Assembly (NCBI RefSeq): GCF_963082655.1
Contig: NC_081553.1
Location: 129,547,736-129,611,735 of the forward strand
DNA from: Stomoxys calcitrans
Taxonomy: Eukaryota; Arthropoda; Insecta; Diptera; Muscidae
Reading direction: 5' to 3'
Length of the DNA: 64,000 bases
In this document: piece after piece, positions 43,345 through 54,111 of the stretch
Position numbering within the stretch: the first letter of the stretch is position 1
How the letters are laid out: the number at the start of each line of letters is the position of its first letter
The notes under the pieces: model-generated
Seen by the model: the letters and a program-made list of their open reading frames with translations, nothing else
Database searches by the model: none
Told to the model about the DNA's origin: nothing
Translations under genes and position numbers: made by a program

Positions 43345-44816
43345 AACAAGTAAAAGCGAGCTAAGTTCAGCCGGACTGAACCTTATATACCCTCCATAAT
43401 GGAACGCATTTGTCGAGTCCTTTTCCGGTATCTCTTTTTAGGCAAACAAAGAAAAGGAAGGGATAAAAAAAGAATTGCTATGTAATTGGAGCTATATCAA
43501 GTTAAGGTCCGATTTAATTTAAAATTTCAGCCAAATCGAATAAGGATTTCGCCCTTTAGGGGTTCAAAAATAAAATAGGGAGATCGTTTTATGGGGGAGC
43601 TGTATTAGATTATAGTACGATTCAGACCATATTCGACACGTATGTGGAAGGTCACTGGAGAAGCCGTTGTACAAAATTCCACCCAAATTAGATAATAACA
43701 CACACAGTTGTTGAAAGTCATAACGAAACACGTGGTGCAAAATTTCAGCGAAATCGGATAGGATTTGCGCCCTCTAAAGGCTCAAGAAGTCAAGACCCCA
43801 GATCGGTTTATAAGACAGCTATATCAGGTTATGCATCGATTTCACTCGTACTTGGCTTAGTTGCTGAAAATCATAACAAAACACCTCATGCCAAATGTCA
43901 GCCAAATCGGATAAAAATTGCGCCTCTAGAGGCTCAAGAAATCAAGATTCAAGATCGGTTTATATGGCAGCTATATCAGGTTATCTACCCATTTAAATCA
44001 TACTTGGCGCAATTGTTGGAAGTCATGACGAAACACGTCATGGGAAATTTCAGCGAAATCGGATAGGATTTACGCCTCTTAAAGCTCAAGAAGTCAAGAC
44101 CCCAGATCGGTTTATATGACAGCTAAATCAGATTATGCATCGATTTCACTCGTACTTAGCACAGTTGCTGGAAATCATAACAAAACACCTCATCCCAAAT
44201 TTCAGCCCAATTGTATAAAAATTGCGCCTCTAGTGGCTCAAGAAGTCAAAATTCAAGATCGGTTTAAATAAAAATTGCGCCTCTAGTGGCTCAAGAAGTC
44301 AAGATTCAAGATCGGTTAATATGGCAGCTATATCAGGTTATCGACCGATTTAAATCATACTTGGCACAGTTGTTGGAAGTCATGACGAAACACGTCGTGC
44401 AAAATTTCAGTCAAATCGGATAGGAATTGCGACCTCTAGAAGCTCAAGAATTCACGACCCCAGATCGGTTTATATGAAAGCTATATCAGGTTATGGACCG
44501 ATTTCGGACGAGAATTGCGCCATCTAGAGGCTAAGGAAGTCAAGACCCAAGATCGATTTATATGACAGCTATATAAAAAGATGGACCGATTTGACCCATT
44601 TACAATCCCAACCGACTCAAGCGCCTAGCTTTACTCCTCTGAAAGTTTGCGTGCTTTCAACAGACAGATGGACGGACGGACATGGCTAGATCGAGATAAA
44701 ATGTCATGACGATCAAGAGTATATATACTTTATGGGGTCTGAGACGAATATTTCGAGGAGTTACAAACAGAATGACGAAATTAGTATACCCCCATCCTAT
44801 GGTGGAGGGTACAAAA
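43345..44816 (-). mobile_element. HEL-A copy (Z2), complete
   Basis: AACAAGTAAAAGCGAGCTAA with a mutated hairpin TTCAGCCGGACTGAA, about eight units, GACAGATGGACGGACGGACA and CATCCTATGGTGGAGGGTAC at the 5' end. A 60 bp piece (AAAATTGCGCCTCTAGTGGC) is tandemly duplicated at 44215-44315. It sits inside the 3' part of the Penelope element. Confidence 0.9.
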
Positions 44817-45030
44817 ATGACTTGTTAGTCCAATATTAAATGCTGTGTTTGTAAGACGTTTGATTATTGTTACTTTATTAGCTTTTATTTAAGTGTAATA
44901 TGTGTGAATTTGTGTTTCATTAAATTATATCCTTTATCTTTATTGTTTAGTGTCTAACCTGAGGATGCCAACCGAAGGAAAGCGAAATATTGTTAAAGTA
45001 AATAAATAATTGAAATAAATTAATTATTCA
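44817..45030 (+). mobile_element. Penelope 3' tail (Z2)
   Basis: GTGTCTAACCTGAGGATGCC and AACCGAAGGAAAGCGAAATA, then AAATAAATAATTG, is the 3' UTR style of Penelope-like elements (from memory). It continues the element interrupted by HEL-A at 43345-44816. Confidence 0.7.
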
Positions 45031-45171
45031 TCAAAACGTGAAATAGGAATATTATTTAAAAATTTGAAACTAGTCTAAGAGGGGCCACAAAGAAACATCA
45101 TAAACCAATTCAGGAATGTAGCTTCGAGAAGGGTCCTGAAAGTCCTGATACTCCAGCCAACGGCTTCATTA

Positions 45172-45386
45172 TATTTAGAGAAATATTCTTTTTTGAGCAG
45201 ACACTTTAGTGTGTAGCACAGATGTGTGAAACAGCAAACATGTTCAGCAACCAGCAGACTTTTTAGCAATTAGCCTGCTGTCCAAAAACTGCAAACATTC
45301 TGCTTCATCAAAAAAATACTGCTATTACAGCTGAAAACTAAGCAGGCGGTGTTTGCTAATATCAGAACATTTTCTTTTATGAGTGT
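45172..45386. mobile_element. MITE-E copy (Z2)
   Basis: As 40244-40446 but with its right end: AAGCAGGCGGTGTTTGCTAA, TATCAGAACA and TTTTATGAGTG. Short palindromic CAGC/GCTG words throughout are typical of the family. Confidence 0.75.
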
Positions 45387-47089
45387 GGCTAGCTAGTGCT
45401 GCCAGAACCCATTTAAGAGAACCTCTTTCCTTATTGCAGAAAGTCATTCGCACCAACCATCTTAAGAAACATGAGACTTATGTTTTTGCCAGAGAAGGGA
45501 GTATTAAAATTTTTAGTAAAAATTTTGCGGCCGAACTCAGAGCATTATTTCTTGGTTATAACTTTTCCTATGAAACAAAAAAAAATCCATGCAATTCATC
45601 CTGAATAATGATGATGGTTTTTAGTTATTCCGCTCTCTTCACCACAAACACATCGACTCATTTCAGTTTATGTATTTACTCAAATACAACGCCAAAACAA
45701 ACTTTACCTATAATTCATTCTGAACCAAACTATCGCTAACAAAAAAAGAAACATTTAAACAAAATGAATATTGTGAAAAAAATGACTACATTTATCACTA
45801 GAAACATTTCGTGGGGGAATTTCTGTGATGCTGTGGCTTTCGGTATTATTGCGGTTTAACAGGATTGCCTTTTTGGATAAATATTTGATGTACGTGTATC
45901 CTCGAGCCATGCTCGTAAAGTTGTATTAAAAAGCTCGTTAAAATGTTTTTGCCCGGTCGGTCTTTGGCAAAACATATCGCATTTTCGGCAATGACAACTG
46001 ACCTACTTAGCCACTTCCACTCTTGAGTGTGGACCACGACAAAAAAATGTGAAACTTTGTATTAATGCTGGCTTTGCTGCTATTAGGGCTCGCAGATAAT
46101 GTTGCCATTGATGTTCTCCATCAAATGGACAAATGGTCAGTTTCCATGGATTTTTTGTTTGTTTTCTACATGCGGAAAATTAATGATATGCCCAAGTGTC
46201 CTAATACATTTGAGCCTATTCATTAATATAAAATGCTAGAGAACGGAAGAGAGGGTGACATTTTTTGCAAAGGCGCTTTTTTCGTACGTCAAATATTGCC
46301 TAATAAAATTAGATAACGTCCACCAGCTATCTTTCCCTCAATGCACACAGGCACCCATTGAGAGAAATGAATAATGATTGCCTAGATCACAGGAGGTTAT
46401 GACTATGAAGGTTTTAAAAAATAATTTTGCAAAAACCTCCATGCCGTCAACGTGGCCTCCTCACTTATTTTTCTGCGTGTATTCCTAGTAAAATCAACTC
46501 TTGCCACTAAAAGGGATTTTTCATAACAGTTGCAGGTAATCACTGTTTAAGTTTTATTTGCTGTAGAAACATTTGATGGTTATTTTGGTTTAAATATTTT
46601 TTGAATTGAGTTATTAAATAAAAAACAAACCATGCCCACACACACACACACACTGAAAGGAAACTTAAGAGGATTTAAGGAAGGTTTTTCATGGTGCTTT
46701 TATGGTTTGATTTTACCCAACAAAACTGTGGCGTACAGCTTGAGCTTTGTTAAACTTTTGCCAAATAACAACTGGATGGATGAAGTGATGACCGACCTAA
46801 AATGCCAATGAGTGGTCATACAAAAACACTGCCCTAACAAACTTAAAGCAAAACTAATTGGGTGCTTTGTTGTTGGTATTGTGTTTCTCAACCTTAACCT
46901 CACCCTCACTTGTTCAAGTGGTTAATATCAAAAAAACGAATAACAGAGATTTATGCAAGGAACTGTTTTGCCTTTACAGATACTTCTCTCAAACTTTGGT
47001 AGTTTGTGTCATTTGTGGTATATTCGGGAAAACAATACCTATAACATAATTATAACTTATCAATAACCAACGGGGGTCTATATAATACA
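45387..47089. other. Low-copy DNA, no gene recognised
   Basis: No window repeat is present. A CA microsatellite lies at 46637-46653. Frames at 45383-45604, 46858-47049 and on the minus strand at 46700-46909 show no known domain. Could be intron or intergenic DNA. Confidence 0.55.
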
Positions 47090-48860
47090 CTCAACCAAAT
47101 TTGTTATTCAAAATAGCAAAAATGTTTGCTAAAACAGCAGTTTTTGTCTGCTGAAAATGGGAAAGCAGTTTCAGCAAACATAGGGCTGCTGTATTAGCAA
47201 ACATTTGTAACTGATATATCAACCAACAAAGTTTGTTATTTAGAGTACACAAGTCTGCTGAAAAAAATGTATGCTACTTTTTAGAATTACCTGTTTTGAT
47301 TACTTTAGGCATTTTTTAGAAATCTTGTTGGAGGAGATGATTTCAATTTTTGAAATACAATATTACTGTAAAGAAGCTACCTGATCCATCCATTGGTATA
47401 CATTTCGAAATGTAGCTAATCTAGCTCGCATTTTTTATACCAACCACCGTAGGATAGGGGGTATATTCATTTATAAACATTTCGTTTGCAACACATCTAC
47501 AAAATATATATATTTCGGATCGTCGTAAAATTCTAAGACGATTTAAAGATGTGCGTGTGTCTGTCCGTCCGTCTGTTGTAATCACTCTACAGCCTTCAAA
47601 AATTGAGATATTAAGCTAAAATTTGGCACAGATACGTCTTTTTGATGCACGCTCGTTAAGTTCTTGAACGGGCCAAATCGGACCATATTTGTATATATCT
47701 GCTATATAGACCGATTTTCCGATATGGGTCTAAGGCCCATAAAAGACACATATATTATCCGATTTTGCTGAAATTTGGGACACTGAGTTGTGTTAGACCC
47801 TTCGATATCCTTCTTCAATTTGGCCCAGATCGGTCCAGATTTGGATATAACTGTATTATATACCGATCCGCCGATTTAGGGTCTTAGGCCCATAAAAGCC
47901 ACATTTATTATCCGATTTTGCTGAAATTTGGGACAGTGAGTTGTGTTAGGCCCTTCAACATCTTTCTGCAATTTGGCCCAGATCAGTCCAGTTTTGGATA
48001 TAGCTGCTAAATAGACCGATCTCTCAATTTAAGGATTTGGGCCCATAAAAGGCGCATTTATTGGCCAATGTCGCCGAAATTTGGGAAAGTGAGTTAAGTT
48101 AAGCCCCTCGCAATATTTCTGCCATTTGCCCTAGATCGATCAAGATTTTAATATAGCTGTCATATAGACCAATCTCTCAATTTAAGGTTTTGGGCCCATA
48201 AAATGCGCACTTATTGTTCGATGTCGCCGAAATTTGGGACAGTGAGTTGCGTTAGTCCATTCGACGTCCTTCTTCAATTTGGCACAGATCGGTCCAGATT
48301 AGGATATAGCTGCCATGTATACCGATCTCTCGATTTAAGGTTTTTGGGGCCATAAAAGGCGCATTTATAGTCCGATTTTTCTGAAACTTGGCCCAAATCG
48401 GTCCAGATTTGGATATAGCTCCCATATAGACCGATCTCTCGATTTAAGTCTTGGCGCCACTGAAATTTGACACAATGACTTATGTTAGGCTTTTCGACAT
48501 GCGTATCGTATATGGTTCAGATCGGTTTATTTTTAGATATTGCTACTAAAAAGATTAATATTTTGTTATACACAATTGAACAATGGCTTGTACTTATTAG
48601 TATTTGGTCCAAATCGGAAAATATTTCGATATAGCTGCTAAGGATCTTAACGCCTTATTACTTGTTTCTTCTAGCATCCCCTTCATAATTAAGCAGCAGT
48701 CATTTTCAGTAAACAACAGACTTTTAGCCTGCTACTCTGAAGTTTCAGTACTACTGCTGTAATAGCAGAACTACTGCTACAATAGCAGCAAAATTAACTA
48801 CTAATATTCAGCAGACAGTGTTTGCTATTATCAGCAAATTTTTTTTTAAAAGTGTATACA
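47090..48860. mobile_element. MITE-E copy split by HEL-B
   Basis: Left part 47090-47430 begins CACTCAACCAAATTTGTTAT and contains AACAGCAGTTTTTGTCTGCT. Right part 48667-48860 has AATATTCAGCAGACAGTGTT and ends TTTAAAAGTG before TATA. HEL-B lies between, so HEL-B is the younger insertion if both halves are one element. Confidence 0.65.
47431..48666 (+). mobile_element. HEL-B copy, nearly complete
   Basis: 5' end TTTTTTATACCAACCACCGT then AGGATAGGGGGTATATTC, GTCTGTCCGTCCGTCTGTTG at 47559, seven units with TGAAATTTGGGACAGTGAGT cores. It ends GATCTTAACGCCTTATTACT then TGTT; the hairpin is deleted just before this. Confidence 0.87.
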
Positions 48861-49262
48861 ACATCATTAACACAAGAAAGACTAAACTGTTAAAAATTAC
48901 CGGTTAGAGCTATTTTGAATTTAAGTTTTTTAATAATATAAAATAATAAAACATTAATTTTAAAATTTATAAATTATAAATTATGAACCAAAACATTAAA
49001 TCAGTCATTTTGTCGAATGAGGTGAAAAATGTGTTGAAAAATGCTTGGGGTTCTATTGTTAAAAGTTTCTAAGTAACTATAGCTTACGTTTCGTATATTT
49101 TGTGCGTTTCGAGATACGTATATTGTGGTACACTACCACACAGATGGACAGATTTAAAAAAAAATCCAAAAATTTAGATTGAGTAAAAAAAATTTTTTGT
49201 ATGAAAAACAAAAGTCTGCTGTCAACAGCAAGCAGCACCCATATTGGCACCTGTCTCCTTAG
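48861..49262. other. AT-rich spacer
   Basis: AT-rich, with one MITE-E word (AAGTCTGCTGTCAACAGCAA) near 49209. Nothing else recognised. Confidence 0.45.
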
Positions 49263-50040
49263 GAGAGAAGAATGTTCCATTTGCTGACAGCGCAAACTAC
49301 ATAGATGTTTTGCTGGACAGGAAATTTAACATCAAATCAAATATTTTGGAAAGGCCAAGAAAGGCAACTCTAGCCCTACACACCTGCAAGGGAGCCAATG
49401 ACATATTTTGGGGGTTTTAACCGCGTGTCATGCATTGGATTTATACTGCAGTTGTCAGACCCATAATGCTATATGGTGTTGTGGTATAGTGGACAGTTCC
49501 TCAAAAGTCCACCAACATCTCTGGTGCAAAAACTTATATAGACTTCTATACACCCAGAAAGATTTTTCTGCTGATAACAGCAAACACTGCCTGCTAACGT
49601 TAAATTAAAAATTTTAAACTTTTGAAAAATCCATTCAGAATGTCGAACTTCTAAACAACAATTGAGGCATTTGCCATATCTTAATAAAAAAAAATTGCCA
49701 ATTTTATTAATTAATAAACGTAATAGTAGAAGGTATTTAGTCTGTTGTTATTTAAATTCGACCAAAGATAAAATGAAATATAATAATTTGAGAAATATTG
49801 ACGAAATTGTTGACCTTTTTATTAGCTTCTTACCATTTGAAAACAGTGAAAAATTTTTGCTGTTTCAGCAACATATTCAGCAAACTTTCTGCTTTTGCAG
49901 CAAACATTTGTGCTCTTTTACTAATAAATTTTTTCTAGTGTACGGATGGTTCCAAACAGAGAGTGACAAAGTGTGTGGTTTTGGACACCACCAACATATG
50001 TGGGTTCAATGAGAGTGGATCCTAAGTGTATTGTGCCAGC
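49263..50040 (+). pseudogene. LINE-beta RT thumb and RNase H start, split by a MITE
   Basis: The plus strand reads VLLDRKFNIKSNILERPRKA, then PRVMHWIYTAVVRPIMLYGV (about 49420-49490), the RT thumb also seen in the copy at 20145-20070. After the MITE at 49551-49940, TDGSK at 49943-49957 is the first active-site strand of RNase H, followed by a frameshift (ESDKVCGFG). An in-frame stop replaces the first W of the VVWW motif. Non-functional. Confidence 0.82.
49551..49940. mobile_element. MITE-E copy inside LINE-beta
   Basis: CACCCAGAAAGATTTTTCTG at left and, inverted, TTTTTTCTAGTG at right, with TA on both sides. Family words: GATAACAGCAAACACTGCCT and TTTTGCAGCAAACATTTG. The LINE reading resumes directly after it. 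Confidence 0.75.
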
Positions 50041-50232
50041 TCATACATATTCCACATGCTCACAATACACCTAACACCCTTTATAATAACAACGGGCAAA
50101 ATAGCTGCCCCATGGTTTTTCGATCAGCAACTTATGCTCTTATGGTTCATATGAGCTCTCTTTTCCCCTCTCACACAATAGATCTAACCCTTCTCCTTCT
50201 TAGCCTTGCAAACAAATGCACAAAAGCATGGT

Positions 50233-50517
50233 GGTACGCCCCACTGTAGCACAGAGGTTAGCTTGTTCGCCTATGACGCCGAACGCCTAGGTTTGGATCC
50301 TGGCGAGAACATCAAAAAAATTTTCAGTGGTGGTTTTCCCCCCGCCCCTAAAATTTGTGAGGTACTTTGCCATGTAAAAACTACTCTCCAAAGAGGTGAC
50401 GCACTGCTGAGCGTCGTTCGGACTTAAGCTTTAACTTGAATCGGACTGCACTCATTGATATGTGAGAAGTTAGACCCTCTTTCTTAGTGGAATAATCATG
50501 GGCAAAATTTGTATTTT
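50233..50517 (+). mobile_element. tRNA-derived SINE in X1
   Basis: CCCCACTGTAGCACAGAGGT retains the A-box position; the B box is mutated to GGTTTGGATCC. The body has GGTACTTTGCCATGTAAAAA and GGACTGCACTCATTGATATG. The 73-codon frame at 50206-50427 is read-through. Confidence 0.85.
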
Positions 50518-50559
50518 TTTTCATTTGTTCCACAGGTATAAATATATATACACTCTATA

Positions 50560-50937
50560 AATGTTAAACGCGGTCGAATGCGTAAAGCTAAACGCTTGAA
50601 ATTTTCCACAGATACTAAATATTGATGTAGGTCGTTGGTGATAGCAAATTGGCTATCTCGGTTCAGATTTGGATAAAGCTCCCATATAAACCGATCGCCC
50701 GATTTGACTTCTTGAAGCCGCAATTTTCGTCCGATTTGGCTGAAATTTTGCACATAGTGTTCTGTTATGACTTTCAATAAATGTGGTTAGTACGGTTCAA
50801 ATCAGTTATGAACCTGATATAGCTCCCATATAAACCGATCTCCCGATTTGTCTTCTAAAGCCCCTAGGAGCTTCAGTTTTCATCCGATTTGGCTGAAATT
50901 TTGCACGTAGTGTTCTGTTATGACTACCAACAATTGG
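50560..50937 (+). mobile_element. HEL-A2 part in X1
   Basis: CGGTCGAATGCGTAAAGCTA, then two units with CCCATATAAACCGATC. Cut at the X/Y junction. Confidence 0.8.
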
Positions 50938-50944
50938 GTACCAA

Positions 50945-51710
50945 GCAATATGGGTACCAAATAAAAGGTATTAACGAGTAGATTATGGAAACGAACGAAA
51001 CAAATAAATTAAGCTCACCTACGGCTCTCTTTTTCAATTTTCATTTTTATTCAAAATTTAGGATGAAAAGGAGGGGGAGGATGATGATGAGTATAAAGGC
51101 ATCACATCGTGGGTGTAAAGGGCCCACATAAAATAAACTCCTAAGGGCATTATAATGTGACTGCCACGACCACGCGGAAATCCCTGAGTAGCGCCAACGA
51201 CAAAAATTTAGAGCATATCATATTAGCTAGATTGATTTTAATTTATACAAAGAAATAATTTAAATTATGTACTTAAACAAGTAAAAGCGTGCTAAGTTCG
51301 GCCCGGCCGAATCTTATATACCCTCCACCATGGATAGCATTTGTCGAGCTCTTGCCACGGTATCCCTTTTTAGGCAAACAAAGAATAAAAGAAAATAATT
51401 GTTATGTTATTGGAACAATATAAAGTTATGGTTCATTTCGGACCATAAATGAACTGAATATTGGAGACCATAGTAGAAGTCATTGTGTAAAATGTCAGCC
51501 AAATCTAGTAAGTATGACGCACTTTCGGGGCTGAAGAAGTAGAAGGCTATAAACCGATTCATGTCATATTCGACACGCATGTTAAAGGTCATGAGACAAG
51601 CCGTTGTACAAAATTTCAGCAAAATCAAAAATTCAATATCCCATATCGGTTTATATGGCAGCTATATCAGGTTATTGACCGATTTGAACAATTCTTTGCA
51701 CAGTTGTTGA
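50945..51710. repeat. Segment Y, copy 1
   Basis: About 766 bp, identical to 55795-56560 apart from very few changes (CTTTGCA versus CTTAGCA at 51696). Contains the end of a repeat F unit, ~300 bp of otherwise unique DNA and the hairpin end of a HEL-A. Confidence 0.92.
51276..51710 (-). mobile_element. HEL-A hairpin end in Y1
   Basis: AACAAGTAAAAGCGTGCTAA, hairpin TTCGGCCCGGCCGAA and ATATACCCTCCACCATGGAT, then two units, cut at the Y/X junction. Confidence 0.88.
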
Positions 51711-51722
51711 ATGAATGGTTGA

Positions 51723-52518
51723 ATGGTTCATATGAGCTCTCTTTTCCCCTCTCACACAATAGATCTAACCCTTCTCCTTCTTAGCCTTGCAAACAAATGC
51801 ACAAAAGCATGGTGGTACGCCCCACTGTAGCACAGAGGTTAGCTTGTTCGCCTATGACGCCGAACGCCTAGGTTTGGATCCTGGCGAGAACATCAAAAAA
51901 ATTTTCAGTGGTGGTTTTCCCCCCGCCCCTAAAATTTGTGAGGTACTTTGCCATGTAAAAACTACTCTCCAAAGAGGTGACGCACTGCTGAGCGTCGTTC
52001 GGACTTAAGCTTTAACTTGAATCGGACTGCACTCATTGATATGTGAGAAGTTAGACCCTCTTTCTTAGTGGAATAATCATGGGCAAAATTTGTATTTTTT
52101 TTCATTTGTTCCACAGGTATAAATATATATACACTCTATAAATGTTAAACGCGGTCGAATGCGTAAAGCTAAACGCTTGAAATTTTCCACAGATACTAAA
52201 TATTGATGTAGGTCGTTGGTGATAGCAAATTGGCTATCTCGGTTCAGATTTGGATAAAGCTCCCATATAAACCGATCGCCCGATTTGACTTCTTGAAGCC
52301 GCAATTTTCGTCCGATTTGGCTGAAATTTTGCACATAGTGTTCTGTTATGACTTTCAATAAATGTGGTTAGTACGGTTCAAATCAGTTATGAACCTGATA
52401 TAGCTCCCATATAAACCGATCTCCCGATTTGTCTTCTAAAGCCCCTAGGAGCTTCAGTTTTCATCCGATTTGGCTGAAATTTTGCACGTAGTGTTCTGTT
52501 ATGACTACCAACAATTGT
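51723..52518. repeat. Segment X, copy 2
   Basis: Begins ATGGTTCATATGAGCTCTCT as in copy 1 (50142). Preceded by the junction TGAATGAATGGTTGA. Confidence 0.92.
51814..52098 (+). mobile_element. tRNA-derived SINE in X2
   Basis: Sequence-identical duplicate of the SINE at 50233-50517; a by-product of the X duplication, not an independent insertion. Confidence 0.85.
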
Positions 52519-52768
52519 GTCAAGTACAGCTCAAACCGGTCAAGAGCATGACATAGTTCCCATATAAACCGATTTAACTTCTTGCGCCCCTACAAGCCTG
52601 GATTTGTATGCGATTTGGCTGAAATTTTATGTTATGCGTCTCAAAAACTGTGCCAAGTACGACCCAAATCGGTCTATAACTAGATATAGCTCCCATATTT
52701 TTGCAAAATCCATGGTGGTAGGTTTCCAAGATTCGGTCCGGGCGAACTTAGCACTATTTTACATGTTT
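52141..52768 (+). mobile_element. HEL-A2 3' part in and beyond X2
   Basis: Continues past the end of X through another unit to AAATCCATGGTGGTAGGTTT, GGTCCGGGCGAACTTAGCAC and TATTTTACATGTTT. This is the undamaged version of the element cut in X1. Confidence 0.83.
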
Positions 52769-53040
52769 TATATTTATATTGTTTTTATTAAATAAAATCA
52801 TAAAAAACCTGCGACTTTTTTGGTAAACGACTTTTTGATGCAACCTTTTACAAAAAATCTACTTTTTTTGGGACTATTTCAATATCTCAAGCGTAACAGT
52901 GCCATGGATACATTAATCATCCTATTTTATTATAACTCTACGATATTCAAATTGGGTCAATCTGGACATATTTGGTTTAGTTACCGAGAAACCTTATACA
53001 AGTTATAGTTAAAAATTTCAGAGAAAAAAGTTAATAAAAG
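52769..53040. other. Spacer
   Basis: AT-rich with no recognised family. Confidence 0.45.
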
Positions 53041-53669
53041 AGGATGAGTGTTAGACCCTAAGTCAGCAGATCGGACTAGACGCAGCTATATTCAAATAAG
53101 GTCTAATGTGGACCATAAATGGATTGTATATCGGTTGGCCTAGCCCTCGCGCCCTCGTACAAAATTTCAGGCAAATCGGACAATAATTGCGACCTCTAGG
53201 GGATCAAGAATTCATGATCCCAGATCGGTTGATATGACAGCTATATCAGGTTATGCACCGATTTGAACCATACTTAGTACAGTTGTTGGATATCATAACA
53301 AAATACTTCGGGCATAATTTCATTCCAATCGGATAAGAACTGCGCCCTCTAGATGCTCAAGAAGTCAAGACCCAAGATCGGTTTATATGGCAGCTATATC
53401 AGGTTATGGACCGATTTGAACCATTTACAATACCAACCGACCTACACTAATAAGAAGTATTTGTGCAAAATTTTATGCGGCTAGCTTTACTTCTTCGAAA
53501 GTTAGCGTGCTTTCGACAGACAGACGGACGGACACGGCTAGTTCGGCTTAAAATGTCATGACGATCAAGAATATATATACTTAATGGGGTCTTAGACGAA
53601 TATTGCGAGGAGTTACAAACAGAATGACGAAATTAGTATACCCCCATCCTATGGTAGAGGGTATAAAAA
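53041..53669 (-). mobile_element. HEL-B/HEL-A mosaic, 5' part
   Basis: The first ~110 bp (GTTAGACCCTAAGTCAGCAG) is a HEL-B unit. From about 53150 the units are HEL-A (TAATTGCGACCTCTAGGGGA), ending CCTATGGTAGAGGGTATAAA. CAGACAGACGGACGGACACG lies at 53517. Confidence 0.8.
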
Positions 53670-53747
53670 TGTCATCAAAACACCGAATTTGATTCGGTGA
53701 AACTTTCACTATACAACTAAGGTCCTGCTCGCAAAAGCGACCATAAT

Positions 53748-53883
53748 TTAGGTTGGGTTAGGTTTGGTTAGGTCCATGCCACTATGGACATGCACCTTAG
53801 CCAGTAATCGGCTTGTTGTACGCTCTTAAAACTATAAAGTAACCTCTAAAAAGAAAATTTTAAGTTAGGAATTCCGTTTAAAT
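53748..53883 (-). mobile_element. LINE-alpha 3' UTR
   Basis: TTAGGTTGGGTTAGGTTTGG is the tail, then CCACTATGGACATGCACCTT and TTAAGTTAGGAATTCCG. Only 3' UTR and the last few codons are left. Confidence 0.78.
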
Positions 53884-53907
53884 TCCACAATTTAAAAAAA
53901 TAATATA

Positions 53908-54111
53908 TTGGGTTGCCCAAAAAGTAATTTTTTCACAGCTTGTGACTCTGTAATTGCATTCTTTCTTCTGTCAGTTATCAGCTGTTACTTTTAGCTTGCT
54001 TTAGAAAAAAAGTGTAAAAAAAAGTATATTTGATTAAAGTTCTTTCTAAGTTTTATTAAAAATGCATTTACTTTCTTTTAAAAAATCCGCAATTACTTTT
54101 TGGGCAACCCA
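53908..54111. mobile_element. mariner MITE
   Basis: TTGGGTTGCCCAAAAAGTAA at left and, inverted, ACTTTTTGGGCAACCCA at right, in a TATATA context. About 35 bp shorter than the copy at 17040 owing to a deletion just inside the left repeat. Confidence 0.9.

Larger units (their letters stand above)
50142..50937. repeat. Segment X, copy 1
   Basis: About 796 bp, essentially identical to 51723-52518 at an offset of 1581. Contains a SINE and the 5' part of a HEL-A2 interior. It ends at ACTACCAACAATTG, where copy 2 continues naturally with TGTCAAGTAC. Confidence 0.92.

Noticed and set aside
50206..52008. Two identical 73-codon frames suggesting a duplicated gene
   Set aside because: They lie in the SINE within the duplicated X segment and cross its tRNA-like head; not a gene.
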